From Halalkalibaculum roseum (GTDB taxonomy: Bacteria; Bacteroidota; Rhodothermia; Balneolales; Balneolaceae), in assembly GCF_011059145.1 (NCBI RefSeq), contig NZ_JAALLT010000001.1:293250-357249 (forward strand): 64,000 nucleotides of DNA. The letters run 5' to 3'. The notes below the pieces were generated by a model. The model did no database searches, had not been told where the DNA came from, and was given only the letters and a program-made list of their open reading frames with translations. How positions within the stretch are numbered: the first letter of the stretch is position 1; every line of letters begins with the position of its first letter. Below are positions 55,250-63,675 of this stretch, piece by piece. Made by a program: the position numbers and the translations under genes.

Positions 55250-57526
55250 ATGAAAAAGTTTACATTAGTTTCACTGGCAATAGCAAGCCTATTGCTTATT
55301 TCCTGCAAATCCCCAACAGGAGATGAAGGAACCGAGAAATTCCGGCTCAATATATCGGTTGAACCGCTGGAAGCCGGAGCGGTAAGTCCGGTACAAGGGG
55401 AGTACGATAAGGGGGAAAAGGTTCAATTGATTGCAACTCCGAATGAGCACTGGGTATTTTTGCAATGGGGTGGTGATCATACAGGTACTATCAGTACAAC
55501 CACTATCACCATGGATAAAGATAAGACCATTACGGCCCTGTTCAATGCCAGGGAATATCCTCTGAATATTTCTATTGAGGGACAGGGTTCGGTTGGAGAA
55601 CGGGTAGTGCAGCAAAAAAATGATGGATACGAAGCCGGTACACTGGTGGAATTGACCGCCGTGGCCGATGAAGGATGGCTGTTCCAGGAATGGCAGGGAG
55701 CTTTGACCGGAACAGAAAATCCCGCCACCATCACCATCAACGCTGAAACTATAGTGACGGCAATCTTTGCCAGGAAAAACTACGGCCTGACGGTTTCGGT
55801 AGAAGGAGAGGGCACGGTCTCTGAAGAAGTGATACCGGCAAAAACAACCGATTATCCCTACCAGACTACGGTACAGCTGACCGCAAATCCTGCCGAGGGC
55901 TGGGAATTTTCACACTGGTCAGGAGATGTGACGGGCGAAACCAATCCGGTTCAGATTACTATTGAAGGTGATTCGGAAGTGACGGCTGTATTTATAAAAA
56001 GGTATTTTACCGTAACCATTTCATACTCGGGTGCCGGGAGTACCTTTATTGATCTTATCACGGGCAATCGCTCGGGTGATCAATATGAATATGGCTCCGT
56101 TATCAGTATCAGGGTTCAACCTTATGACAACTGGGAGTTTATTCGCTGGGAAGGCGACCTCTCCGGCACCGAGAACCCTATGGAGGTTACGGTGACCGGT
56201 AATATTACGGCCACTGCCGTTATGAAACAGACACTTTTTGATGGGGAAGGAACCATAAGTAATCCCTACCTGATAACAACTTTGGATCAACTTCAGGCTG
56301 TCAGTAGTTTCATCGACAAACACTTTCGTCAAGTGAATAACATCGATGCTTCTGAAACCGAATACTGGAATGAGGGTCGAGGATTCCAGCCTATAGCGTT
56401 CATAGGAATCGGTAGTTTTACCGGATCTTATGATGGCGGCGGATTTACTATTAGCGGGCTAACGGTTGATCTAAGCGGTGGCATTTATTTAGAAAATACC
56501 ACTGCCGGGCTATTTGGCAGAATACAAAATGCGCAAATTAAAGATCTGACACTGACGAATATTAACATAACATCGGTACCCGGAGTCCCTGTAGGTGGGC
56601 TGGCGGGTTGGGCTACCTCGGGAAGTACAATTCAAAATGTCCATGTCACCGGACAAATAACCGGCAATGATAATATTGGCGGGTTGGTGGGTATAGCCGA
56701 AACGGTACTCATCAGCGGATCTAGTACGGATGTTGCTGTTAATGGTAATAACAGTGTGGGCGGACTGGTCGGTTATTCAGGATTAGCCTGGATTTATAAC
56801 TCCCAGGCAATGGGAAGTGTTACCGGTATTCAGAGCGTGGGTGGATTGATCGGGAATCGCCAGGTTGGAGAAATGATCAGCTATTCATCAGCAAAAGGGG
56901 ATGTTTCCGGTGCCGTCAACGTGGGCGGTCTGATCGGCAGCAGCTTTAATACGGTAGGGCCTGTTTTGGTTTCATATGCTACGGGTAATGTAACCGGTGA
57001 GCAGAATGTCGGAGGATTGATCGGTATCTATAACGGATCGGGTCTTATCAATCAGGGTTATGCAAGCGGTTCGGTAACTTCCACAAATAACGGTTCCTTT
57101 GCCGGCGGTCTAATCGGCAGATTGCTTTCCGGTGAATTGAGCAAATCATATGCGCTGGGAGATGTTTCCGGTTATTCCGGTGTAGGCGGTGCCATTGGTC
57201 GCAATGATACCGATGGATCGGTTACCGAGACCTATGCGGCAGGACGGGTTACAGCAACGCAATTCTATGGCGGATTGATGGGAGTAAACCAGGGCGTACT
57301 GAATGCCAGTTACTGGGATACGGAAACCTCCGGCCAGGCCGGCCCCGTTTGGGATCCCTACCAAGGGGTAAATAATGCCACCGGACTGACGACATCAGAA
57401 ATGACCGGAACCAATGCGCAATTGAATATGTCGGAATTTGACTGGCTGACTACCTGGAAAACAGGAACCGGCTATCCGGTATTTAAAACTACAACTCCTA
57501 AAGCAGTTACGTATTCCAAACGCTGA
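55250..57526 (+). CDS. lipoprotein with InlB-B repeats and GLUG motifs
   Basis: 758 residues. The lipoprotein signal ends at LLLISC (C19). Four bacterial InlB-B-type repeats (about 30-330; each with W-x-x-W-G/S/E and a 'T-x-x-T-A-V/L-F' close) are followed by a long tract of GLUG units (about 360-690; VGGLVGYSG, VGGLIGNRQ, VGGAIGRND) and an end SYWDTETSGQ typical of such adhesin-like proteins. It is probably displayed at the cell surface, with binding or matrix roles. It is the last gene of the run and is followed by a terminator. Confidence 0.85.
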   Translation: MKKFTLVSLAIASLLLISCKSPTGDEGTEKFRLNISVEPLEAGAVSPVQGEYDKGEKVQLIATPNEHWVFLQWGGDHTGTISTTTITMDKDKTITALFNAREYPLNISIEGQGSVGERVVQQKNDGYEAGTLVELTAVADEGWLFQEWQGALTGTENPATITINAETIVTAIFARKNYGLTVSVEGEGTVSEEVIPAKTTDYPYQTTVQLTANPAEGWEFSHWSGDVTGETNPVQITIEGDSEVTAVFIKRYFTVTISYSGAGSTFIDLITGNRSGDQYEYGSVISIRVQPYDNWEFIRWEGDLSGTENPMEVTVTGNITATAVMKQTLFDGEGTISNPYLITTLDQLQAVSSFIDKHFRQVNNIDASETEYWNEGRGFQPIAFIGIGSFTGSYDGGGFTISGLTVDLSGGIYLENTTAGLFGRIQNAQIKDLTLTNINITSVPGVPVGGLAGWATSGSTIQNVHVTGQITGNDNIGGLVGIAETVLISGSSTDVAVNGNNSVGGLVGYSGLAWIYNSQAMGSVTGIQSVGGLIGNRQVGEMISYSSAKGDVSGAVNVGGLIGSSFNTVGPVLVSYATGNVTGEQNVGGLIGIYNGSGLINQGYASGSVTSTNNGSFAGGLIGRLLSGELSKSYALGDVSGYSGVGGAIGRNDTDGSVTETYAAGRVTATQFYGGLMGVNQGVLNASYWDTETSGQAGPVWDPYQGVNNATGLTTSEMTGTNAQLNMSEFDWLTTWKTGTGYPVFKTTTPKAVTYSKR

Positions 57527-57554
57527 GAGTAGTAGTAAGCAGTTCTTAATTCAG

Positions 57555-57589
57555 GCCCGGCAGCCATTATTTATGGTGCCGGGCTTTTT
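57555..57589 (+). terminator. Terminator of the envelope gene run
   Basis: GCCCGGCAGCC (57555-57565) pairs with GGTGCCGGGC (57575-57584) with one bulged G, followed by TTTTT. It ends the run that starts at 50398. Confidence 0.85.
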
Positions 57590-57614
57590 ATCAAGTTGGC
57601 CTTTGTAAGGATGA

Positions 57615-58331
57615 TTACTCAGGGAATTGGTCTATCCTGTTAAAGGTCATTACCATGTTTTTATTGGAATCTGAAATGCCGCTGAGTACCAATTCATTTT
57701 CAGATACAACAACCCGCCAGCTTTGGGGTTCTTTTCCCCGGGTGTGACTCAAGAGAGTGATCTCAGGACGGTGACCATTAATATGCCAATAACCGCTCAT
57801 GTTTTCACCCTTCGGGTTACGTCCCTGGTAAATCCGGTCCCATCGAATAAACAGGTAGTAGAGGCCATTCGGATCAAAGGCGGAGGTAATATCCTCTCCG
57901 CTTTCGGTAATAGCAGATAAGTCCCAGAGACCCTTAATCTGATCTGCAGTGGACATCGGTAACTGTTCAATTTGTTGCAGCTCAACTGTCACTTCCGCTC
58001 CTTCTTCCATCCGTTTCCAGATCATGGATTCGTTCTGAAAACTTACGGTAAATGGACCGAATTCGTCCGTGATGCCATTGGTTTCTTCCGGCGAAAATGT
58101 ATGTGATGCTGCGTCATAGGTCCAGGTTCCGACCGCATTTTGCAGCCACCCATTCCCCGTTTGATAGGTACCGTCTGTATTTATTTTAGTCCATTTGGCC
58201 ACGGGGGTCATCGTCTGTCCCTGCATGGAGACCTTAGTAACTTCCCAAAACCCTGTGATTTCCTGGGCCCGGGACTGGGTTAGGGTAAAGATGAAAATGA
58301 TGCCAGTAATAATGAGAAGTCTGCTAGTCAT
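57615..58331 (-). CDS. exported protein with two lipocalin-like units
   Basis: 238 residues with a signal peptide (to SRAQE). Two halves each start with a similar pattern: GFWEVTKVSMQGQTMTPVAK (from about 26) and GLWDLSAITESGEDITSA (from about 134), and each carries a 'W-x-x-x-G-x-x-x-x-Y' strand. This looks like an internal duplication of a lipocalin-like domain. The ligand is unknown. It overlaps the end of the serine hydrolase gene by eight bases, so the two are coupled. Confidence 0.7.
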   Translation of the reverse strand: MTSRLLIITGIIFIFTLTQSRAQEITGFWEVTKVSMQGQTMTPVAKWTKINTDGTYQTGNGWLQNAVGTWTYDAASHTFSPEETNGITDEFGPFTVSFQNESMIWKRMEEGAEVTVELQQIEQLPMSTADQIKGLWDLSAITESGEDITSAFDPNGLYYLFIRWDRIYQGRNPKGENMSGYWHINGHRPEITLLSHTRGKEPQSWRVVVSENELVLSGISDSNKNMVMTFNRIDQFPE

Positions 58332-59466
58332 TGTGAGTTTCCTCTAATATCGTTGTTATGTCTTGTGCCATTTTAAGTTCATCGGTCTGATTGCCGGAAT
58401 TGGAGAGTATTGAAATTATCCACTCACCATTGTTCAGGTTTACGAGTATGGACTTGTAGCCTCCGGTAGATCCCCCGTGAATGATATAGGGTTTAGCGGT
58501 TGGTAGCTTTCCCATTTCGTAATTTGTATTATCCTCATGAATCACCCAGCCGTAACCGTAGGAAACCCTGTTACTGATATCCTGAAGGTGATTGGTTTTC
58601 ATTAACCGCAGTGATTCTTTCCTTAAAAACGTAGTATCGTCCATAGCCAGTGCCCACCGATATAGATCCCGGGATGTGGAAAATATGCGCCGACCAAGGC
58701 TCAAATCTATATAGTCATTGCGCAGCCACTCTCCGTCTTTCAAAGTGTACCCTTCTGCTACCTCTTGATGCACCTTGCGTCGGGATGTCTCGGAATAGGT
58801 ATTGGACAGGTTTAATGGCCGGGAAATTTTTTCCTGTAGCAGGGAATTAAATTCACTTTCGTAGATATCTTCAAGAATAATTGCCAGCAGGTGATAGGAA
58901 AAATTGCTGTAATAAAACTTCTCTCCGGGCTCATCTGCCGGTTTTAGATTACTGATAAAATCAACATACTCTGCATTGTTGAAATGCATTCTTTTTAACC
59001 TTAGAAACTCATTGGCTGACAGTTCAGGTTCAACAGAATCATAGTCCGGCAAACCTGAGGTATGTGAGAGCATCTGATGGATGGTGATGTCCTTATGGTA
59101 TTGGCCCGAGTAGGTATAGCCGGAGAGTAAGTCCGTCAGGTTGTCCTGCAATGATACCTTCTCTTCCTCCACAGCAAGCAATATAAGGGCCACAATGAAT
59201 GATTTGTTAATGGAAGCAATATCAAAATGATAATCCGGTTGCATGGGAATATCCCAACTACGATCCGCTATTCCGGTTGCCTTGGAAAACAGCGTGGTTT
59301 CTCCAGAGCTTACGGTCACCGTACCGCTAAAAAAATTGTCTTTCTGTTCTTTCTGTATATAGGTATCGATCCGGGTTGTGATATTGGCCGCCGGATTTTT
59401 GTCATCCTCATTGGTGCAGGATACCAGGTAGAGTATAAAAAGCAGGATCGGTAAAGTCGTTCTCAT
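58324..59466 (-). CDS. class-C beta-lactamase-like serine hydrolase (lipoprotein)
   Basis: 380 residues from an ATG at 59466. The lipobox is LVSC (C17). An ATG at 59475 is an alternative. The serine-enzyme motifs are S85-INK88 (S-x-x-K), Y186-SN (Y-x-N) and HGGSTGGY (H-G-G), in the right order and spacing. Such enzymes range from DD-peptidases to esterases; the target is unknown. The gene lies downstream of a membrane LytTR regulator and upstream of the lipocalin-like gene on the minus strand. Confidence 0.85.
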   Translation of the reverse strand: MRTTLPILLFILYLVSCTNEDDKNPAANITTRIDTYIQKEQKDNFFSGTVTVSSGETTLFSKATGIADRSWDIPMQPDYHFDIASINKSFIVALILLAVEEEKVSLQDNLTDLLSGYTYSGQYHKDITIHQMLSHTSGLPDYDSVEPELSANEFLRLKRMHFNNAEYVDFISNLKPADEPGEKFYYSNFSYHLLAIILEDIYESEFNSLLQEKISRPLNLSNTYSETSRRKVHQEVAEGYTLKDGEWLRNDYIDLSLGRRIFSTSRDLYRWALAMDDTTFLRKESLRLMKTNHLQDISNRVSYGYGWVIHEDNTNYEMGKLPTAKPYIIHGGSTGGYKSILVNLNNGEWIISILSNSGNQTDELKMAQDITTILEETHND

Positions 59467-59573
59467 GTTTTGCATTTCATTAAATTTCCGACCCAAGAAA
59501 AGAAAAGCGCCTGCTCGATCCAATAGCAGGGAGAGAAAAAGGGATGAAAATTAACTATCAGGGATGAATTGAC

Positions 59574-60377
59574 TCAATCCAGGAGTGTTGAAAATTCAGA
59601 GAAGTACTTACCGGAAACCGGTATTTCAATTTGATGGCCCAGGTTCAGTTTCATGCTTTTTCCCGAATGATGGATCTGCCTGATATTTTGGGGATTGACA
59701 AGGTAGCTGCGATGGCACTTCTTCAAATAGGGATTTTCACGGAATGCGGATTGAATATTTTTCAGGGTATTACGCTGTAACTGATGTTCGACCTTACCTG
59801 ATAATAAATAATAGATGTCAATATAATTATCCTCGGAGGTGATATAGAGAAAGTTTTCAGGATGGACCGCCAGTCTATCTTTTTTATTCTCCGATTCAAA
59901 TACCAGCATGGATTCGGAAAATGTGGCCCTCTTTGCCTGCCCTGCTGCCAGGTAACTGACCGCTATCGGGAATATCATCACGATGGTATACTCTCCCAGT
60001 AGCAGACTAAAGCTGGCCCACGTAAATTCAGTCCAGTTCCAAAAAAAGTTAAATAGAAGAAAAGTGAGGCAGGCTCCTTTGAATATCTCCCAGCTATGCC
60101 ATGCAATCAATTGAAGTACCGAGTCCGGTCGAAACATTTTTTTCGTGTACATTTCATTGATATAAAAGCTGAGCGAAGTTAAAGCTCCGAATGATAGTGC
60201 TCTGAAAAGCAGGCTGTGTCCTGATAATGATAGTCCCTGTTGAATATTGAAACCCTCATACAAGTAGAGTACTACAAATAGAAAGAAGCCGGTGGATAGG
60301 GTGAGGAGATACTCCAGCTTATACTTTAATAAATATGTTCCGGGATTCTTCAACTGCCGTGATGATAAATTAACCAT
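59574..60377 (-). CDS. LytTR-domain regulator with an N-terminal membrane domain
   Basis: 267 residues. Four helices lie at about 25-150 (LLTLSTGFFLFVVLYLY and following). A C-terminal LytTR DNA-binding domain (about 160-265) has LAVHPENFLYITSEDNYIDI and KKCHRSYLVNPQNIRQIH. There is no receiver domain, so the membrane part may be the sensor. It is 107 bases upstream of the hydrolase gene, and probably controls it. The gene family fits 'LytTR regulatory system' proteins, which bind paired promoter repeats; none was confidently found here. Confidence 0.85.
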   Translation of the reverse strand: MVNLSSRQLKNPGTYLLKYKLEYLLTLSTGFFLFVVLYLYEGFNIQQGLSLSGHSLLFRALSFGALTSLSFYINEMYTKKMFRPDSVLQLIAWHSWEIFKGACLTFLLFNFFWNWTEFTWASFSLLLGEYTIVMIFPIAVSYLAAGQAKRATFSESMLVFESENKKDRLAVHPENFLYITSEDNYIDIYYLLSGKVEHQLQRNTLKNIQSAFRENPYLKKCHRSYLVNPQNIRQIHHSGKSMKLNLGHQIEIPVSGKYFSEFSTLLD

Positions 60378-60510
60378 TGCTAGTGTTAGCGAACCGAAAA
60401 ATTATCAAAAAAGCGGATTAAATGTCGGAATGACTTATGGACTCAATTGCATGCTATACAAGGTAGGGTGCCGGTTTACTAGCGAGAGTTTTAAATGGCT
60501 TGAAATAGAA

Positions 60511-60543
60511 AGATCCGCGAAGTTTCTATTTCTTCGCGGATCT
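60511..60543 (-). terminator. hairpin terminator of the lipoprotein gene
   Basis: AGATCCGCGAAG (60511-60522) pairs with CTTCGCGGATCT (60532-60543). On the minus strand, T-rich sequence follows. The stem core is the same as that of the terminator at 50235. Confidence 0.7.
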
Positions 60544-60596
60544 CTGTGCAAATGAGGAATTAAAAAGTGCCGGTTTATAAAGACCGATTTATTCTG

Positions 60597-61328
60597 CTAA
60601 TCTTCTTCACCGTCTTCGTCATCATCTTCAAAAGCATCTTCGAAAGATCTTTTAATCGATTCATCTATGGCGTTTTCGTTGTCCACAAGAGTAGGATCTA
60701 GCGGATTATTGTTCTCATCGACGAACCATTCAGAGAGGTTAACGGTAAGCGTTACATTGATACGATCGGTATCTTCGGTAATATTCAGCGGCGTCGAAAG
60801 TTCCAGTTCCTGCTCCATATTTTCGCTGGACCTATAGGTAAATTCCTCTCCGTTATACGTACCCTGAATGATGACTGAGAAACGTTCGTCTCCGCTTGTA
60901 CCTACTTTAAAGTCGGGATCGGGTGGTGTCTCATTATCTTCCGGTTTGTGTACATCAAATTCAATTTCATCATATTGGCCAACAGGCACATTGTTGACAG
61001 CCACAGTATTAACACTTCCATCCAGATTGAGTGCTACGACGAAGGGTCCCGTTTCAAATTCCAGTGAATCGTCAGGCAGACCGTCATCTTCGATGTCATT
61101 GCTAAACTCAATCTTACGTAAAAGCATTTTTGCTGAGGTGATGGTTACGTGATTGCTTTTTAAAGCCGCTCCTGAGGAGCTTTTAGCTGCAGAGCTGCTA
61201 CTTTTAGCCACGAAACTGACCGACAATTCGGGTTGGGCTCCGTTTGAACCTGTGGTGTCGCAACCGGCTAATATAAGAGAAACAGCCAGAGGGGCTAGTA
61301 GTAACCAGGTAGATAGCGTTTTTTTCAT
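60597..61328 (-). CDS. acidic lipoprotein, DUF4382-like
   Basis: 243 residues. The lipoprotein signal ends at LILAGC (C22). A Ser/Ala/Lys-rich tract (SSSSAAKSSSGAALKS) is followed by a beta-rich domain with VALNLDGSVNTVAV and VPVGQYDEIEFDVHKP, reminiscent of DUF4382. The last 25 residues are almost all Asp and Glu. I cannot assign a function. It is a single-gene transcript. Confidence 0.65.
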   Translation of the reverse strand: MKKTLSTWLLLAPLAVSLILAGCDTTGSNGAQPELSVSFVAKSSSSAAKSSSGAALKSNHVTITSAKMLLRKIEFSNDIEDDGLPDDSLEFETGPFVVALNLDGSVNTVAVNNVPVGQYDEIEFDVHKPEDNETPPDPDFKVGTSGDERFSVIIQGTYNGEEFTYRSSENMEQELELSTPLNITEDTDRINVTLTVNLSEWFVDENNNPLDPTLVDNENAIDESIKRSFEDAFEDDDEDGEED

Positions 61329-61575
61329 TGTATTCTTTTTTATTGGGGTTTATATATGGAATACACCTAAAGGACGGGGGTACCCCTAAAACAAATCGGA
61401 AATTGAGCCATCATGGAGTTATAAATTGGGGATTCTGCAGGATGTCGGATCCGGGGTTAAACTCAAACTTTCAAGCAATTTCACTCTTTTTTAACTTGAA
61501 AAAAATCAGGCGGATACTAAATTATATAGAGTTGCAGTGATATCATATCGTTTCATCTGACCTTTGGGTGGATCC

Positions 61576-62685
61576 ATGCGCCGTATCCTTTTCATAATTT
61601 GTGTTTTGTTCCTTTTTTCAACGGAGGGTACGTCCCATTTGTATGCCCAGGCGGTAATAGAGGGAAGAGTGATTGACAGTGAGAGTAAGAATCCACTTCA
61701 GGGCACGCATGTCTTTCTTTCGGGTACCAAAATAGGTACCAGCACCGATACAACGGGCCGCTACATTCTCAAAGGCATTCCCGCCGGTGCCCACCGGCTG
61801 GTGATCTCCATGATTGGCTACGGACGAAAGACCTTTGATCTGAAACTAGGTCCGGAAGAGATCAAGACCATGGATTTTGGGCTTAAGCCCGTGGTTTATG
61901 AGATGAATGAAATCTATGCCGGCGATCTTGACAAGAAGTGGAAGAAAAGGCTGGAGCATTTTGAAGAGCTTTTTATCGGCGAAACCAAATGGGCGGAATC
62001 CGTTGTGATTCTAAATCCTGAAGTGCTGCGTTTTGATGCCAACTTCTGGGGCCGGCTGAATGCGAAAGCCCTGGCGCCACTTCGCATTGAAAATCGCGCT
62101 CTCGGTTATCACATTACCTACTACCTGGATGAATTTACCCATAACGGCACACGAACCCGGTGGGATGGGGAACCGCTCTTCACCGAGATGACCTCCTCTG
62201 ACTCCCTGCAGCAGGCGCGCTGGGAGCAGAACCGCCGGGAAGCCTTTTACGGATCCCTGCGGCATTTCTGGCTGGCCCTACTTCAGGACCGGTTGAAGGA
62301 AGAGGGATTTCTGCTTTACAATTTGAGGGAAAGCAGTTACCGTCCTTATCCGAATAATCGATACAGGATATCACCGAAGCGTTTGATCAGTCAGGCTGAG
62401 GAAGAGTACCTTCACCACATACGGTTTTTCGGGCGTCTTGAGATTATTTACACCAGGGATAAAGAAGACCGACGTTACCTGGAATGGACCCGTAATTTTA
62501 GGCGAGGGGTGAAAGGATCACAGGTTTCCTGGCTGGAGCTGAATGAACGTCCCATCACTTTGGATGAAGACGGGGAAGTGCTTGAGCCCTATGGCGCAAC
62601 CCAGATGGGATATTTTGCCTTTCATCGCTTGGCTGACCTCACCCCGAGGGAGTACCGCCCGGAAGGTTTTGTGGATTTGAAGTAA
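61576..62685 (+). CDS. CarboxypepD_reg-like exported protein
   Basis: 369 residues with a signal peptide (to LYAQAV). A carboxypeptidase-regulatory-like Ig fold (about 25-110; EGRVIDSESKNPLQGTHVFL and TTGRYILKGIPAGAHRLVI) precedes an alpha/beta region of about 250 residues (ALGYHITYYLDEFTHN) of unknown fold. The start at 61576 has GGTGG upstream; a TTG at 61564 is an alternative. It may be an outer-membrane or periplasmic partner of a TonB-type process, but no such gene is adjacent. Confidence 0.75.
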   Translation: MRRILFIICVLFLFSTEGTSHLYAQAVIEGRVIDSESKNPLQGTHVFLSGTKIGTSTDTTGRYILKGIPAGAHRLVISMIGYGRKTFDLKLGPEEIKTMDFGLKPVVYEMNEIYAGDLDKKWKKRLEHFEELFIGETKWAESVVILNPEVLRFDANFWGRLNAKALAPLRIENRALGYHITYYLDEFTHNGTRTRWDGEPLFTEMTSSDSLQQARWEQNRREAFYGSLRHFWLALLQDRLKEEGFLLYNLRESSYRPYPNNRYRISPKRLISQAEEEYLHHIRFFGRLEIIYTRDKEDRRYLEWTRNFRRGVKGSQVSWLELNERPITLDEDGEVLEPYGATQMGYFAFHRLADLTPREYRPEGFVDLK

Positions 62686-62707
62686 GGGAGCCAGGCAATG
62701 GCTGGTT

Positions 62708-62723
62708 CAAGTGTCCACGCTTG
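62708..62723. repeat. REP palindrome, copy 4
   Basis: CAAGTGT CC ACGCTTG, with one G-T pair in the 7-base stem and GGCT/AGCC pairing further out. It is the same class as the palindromes next to the RAYT gene 47 kb away. Confidence 0.65.
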
Positions 62724-62778
62724 TCAAAGCCTATTTTTACACGTTTAGTTTTTAGTAATCAGTAAAAAATGCTTGCCA

Positions 62779-62811
62779 CGTATGATCCAAGCGGGACGCT
62801 TGAACCATACG
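62779..62811. repeat. REP palindrome, copy 5, with extended stem
   Basis: CAAGCG GGA CGCTTG core (62788-62802). An outer CGTATG (62779-62784) pairs with CATACG (62806-62811), giving a 33-base hairpin with three-base bulges. It occurs 56 bases after copy 4, as in a two-REP (BIME-like) cluster. Confidence 0.7.
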
Positions 62812-62869
62812 TAGTGATGCATAAACCGGTCGAACGGTCGCTTAAAACAGTTTAAGTAATAAAACAGAA

Positions 62870-62897
62870 AAGCGGATCCCTTTTTGGCGATCCGCTT
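62870..62897. terminator. bidirectional terminator between converging genes
   Basis: AAGCGGATC (62870-62878) pairs with GATCCGCTT (62889-62897) across ten bases; on the plus strand it is followed by CTTTAAT, on the minus strand by CTGTTTTATT. It may serve both the CarboxypepD_reg gene and the YceI gene. Confidence 0.7.
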
Positions 62898-62923
62898 CTT
62901 TAATATCCGGTAGTGCTAAAATA

Positions 62924-63463
62924 TTAACTTTGTACCAGCTGCACGTTCAGGTGCAATTTGATTACATCGCCAACTACTACGTTCCCGGCTTCGGTAACGG
63001 CGCTCCAGGTGAGTCCGAACTCTTTGCGATTGATAGAGCCGGTTATCTCAAACCCAGCTTTGGTATTTCCGTAGGGATCCTCCACAGTTCCGCCATGAAT
63101 AACATCCAGTTTCACTTCTTTGGTCACGTCACGAATGGTCAGGTCGCCGGTCACAGAATAGGTGTCGTCATCCAGCTTTTCGAATGAGTTGGAAGTGAAA
63201 GTCAATTGGGGATATGTCTCGGCGTTGAAGAAGTCATCTGACTTCAGGTGATTGTCGCGATCTTCGTTGTTGGTAGTGATGCTGTCAATGTCAGCAGAAA
63301 ACGAGGCATCTGCATTTTCAAAAGTATCTCCTTCGGTCTCTATAGCGCCTTCAAATGATTTAAAGCTTCCCGTTACGGTTGAGATGACGAGATGCTTCAC
63401 CTTGAACTGTATTTCGGAGTGGGTCGGATCAATTTTCCAGAGTGTTTTAGTTGCGGTATCCAT
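62924..63463 (-). CDS. YceI-family protein
   Basis: 179 residues from an ATG at 63463, with no signal peptide. The fold is a lipocalin-like barrel: WKIDPTHSEIQFKVKHL at the start, NEDRDNHLKSDDFFNAETYP in the middle and GDLTIRDVTKEVKLDV near 120. Such proteins bind isoprenoid-type lipids. Cytoplasmic YceI members are often linked to stress or polyisoprenoid use. It stands alone. Confidence 0.9.
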   Translation of the reverse strand: MDTATKTLWKIDPTHSEIQFKVKHLVISTVTGSFKSFEGAIETEGDTFENADASFSADIDSITTNNEDRDNHLKSDDFFNAETYPQLTFTSNSFEKLDDDTYSVTGDLTIRDVTKEVKLDVIHGGTVEDPYGNTKAGFEITGSINRKEFGLTWSAVTEAGNVVVGDVIKLHLNVQLVQS

Positions 63464-63675
63464 AAGAGTGTACAATTTAGTTTAATGTTAAAGAATTATT
63501 TGCGCTAAACACCTGCATGCTATAAAAAGGTTCCCGGGACTTTGTCTTTTTGCATGAAGCAGCTGGGTTGTAGAAGATGTGGCAGCACGAAAGGCGGAAA
63601 CGTAAGGTAGCATATGAACGTTGTACGACTCATGCATGAACAGAAACTATTTAGAATCAGATTTTAGAACTAATT

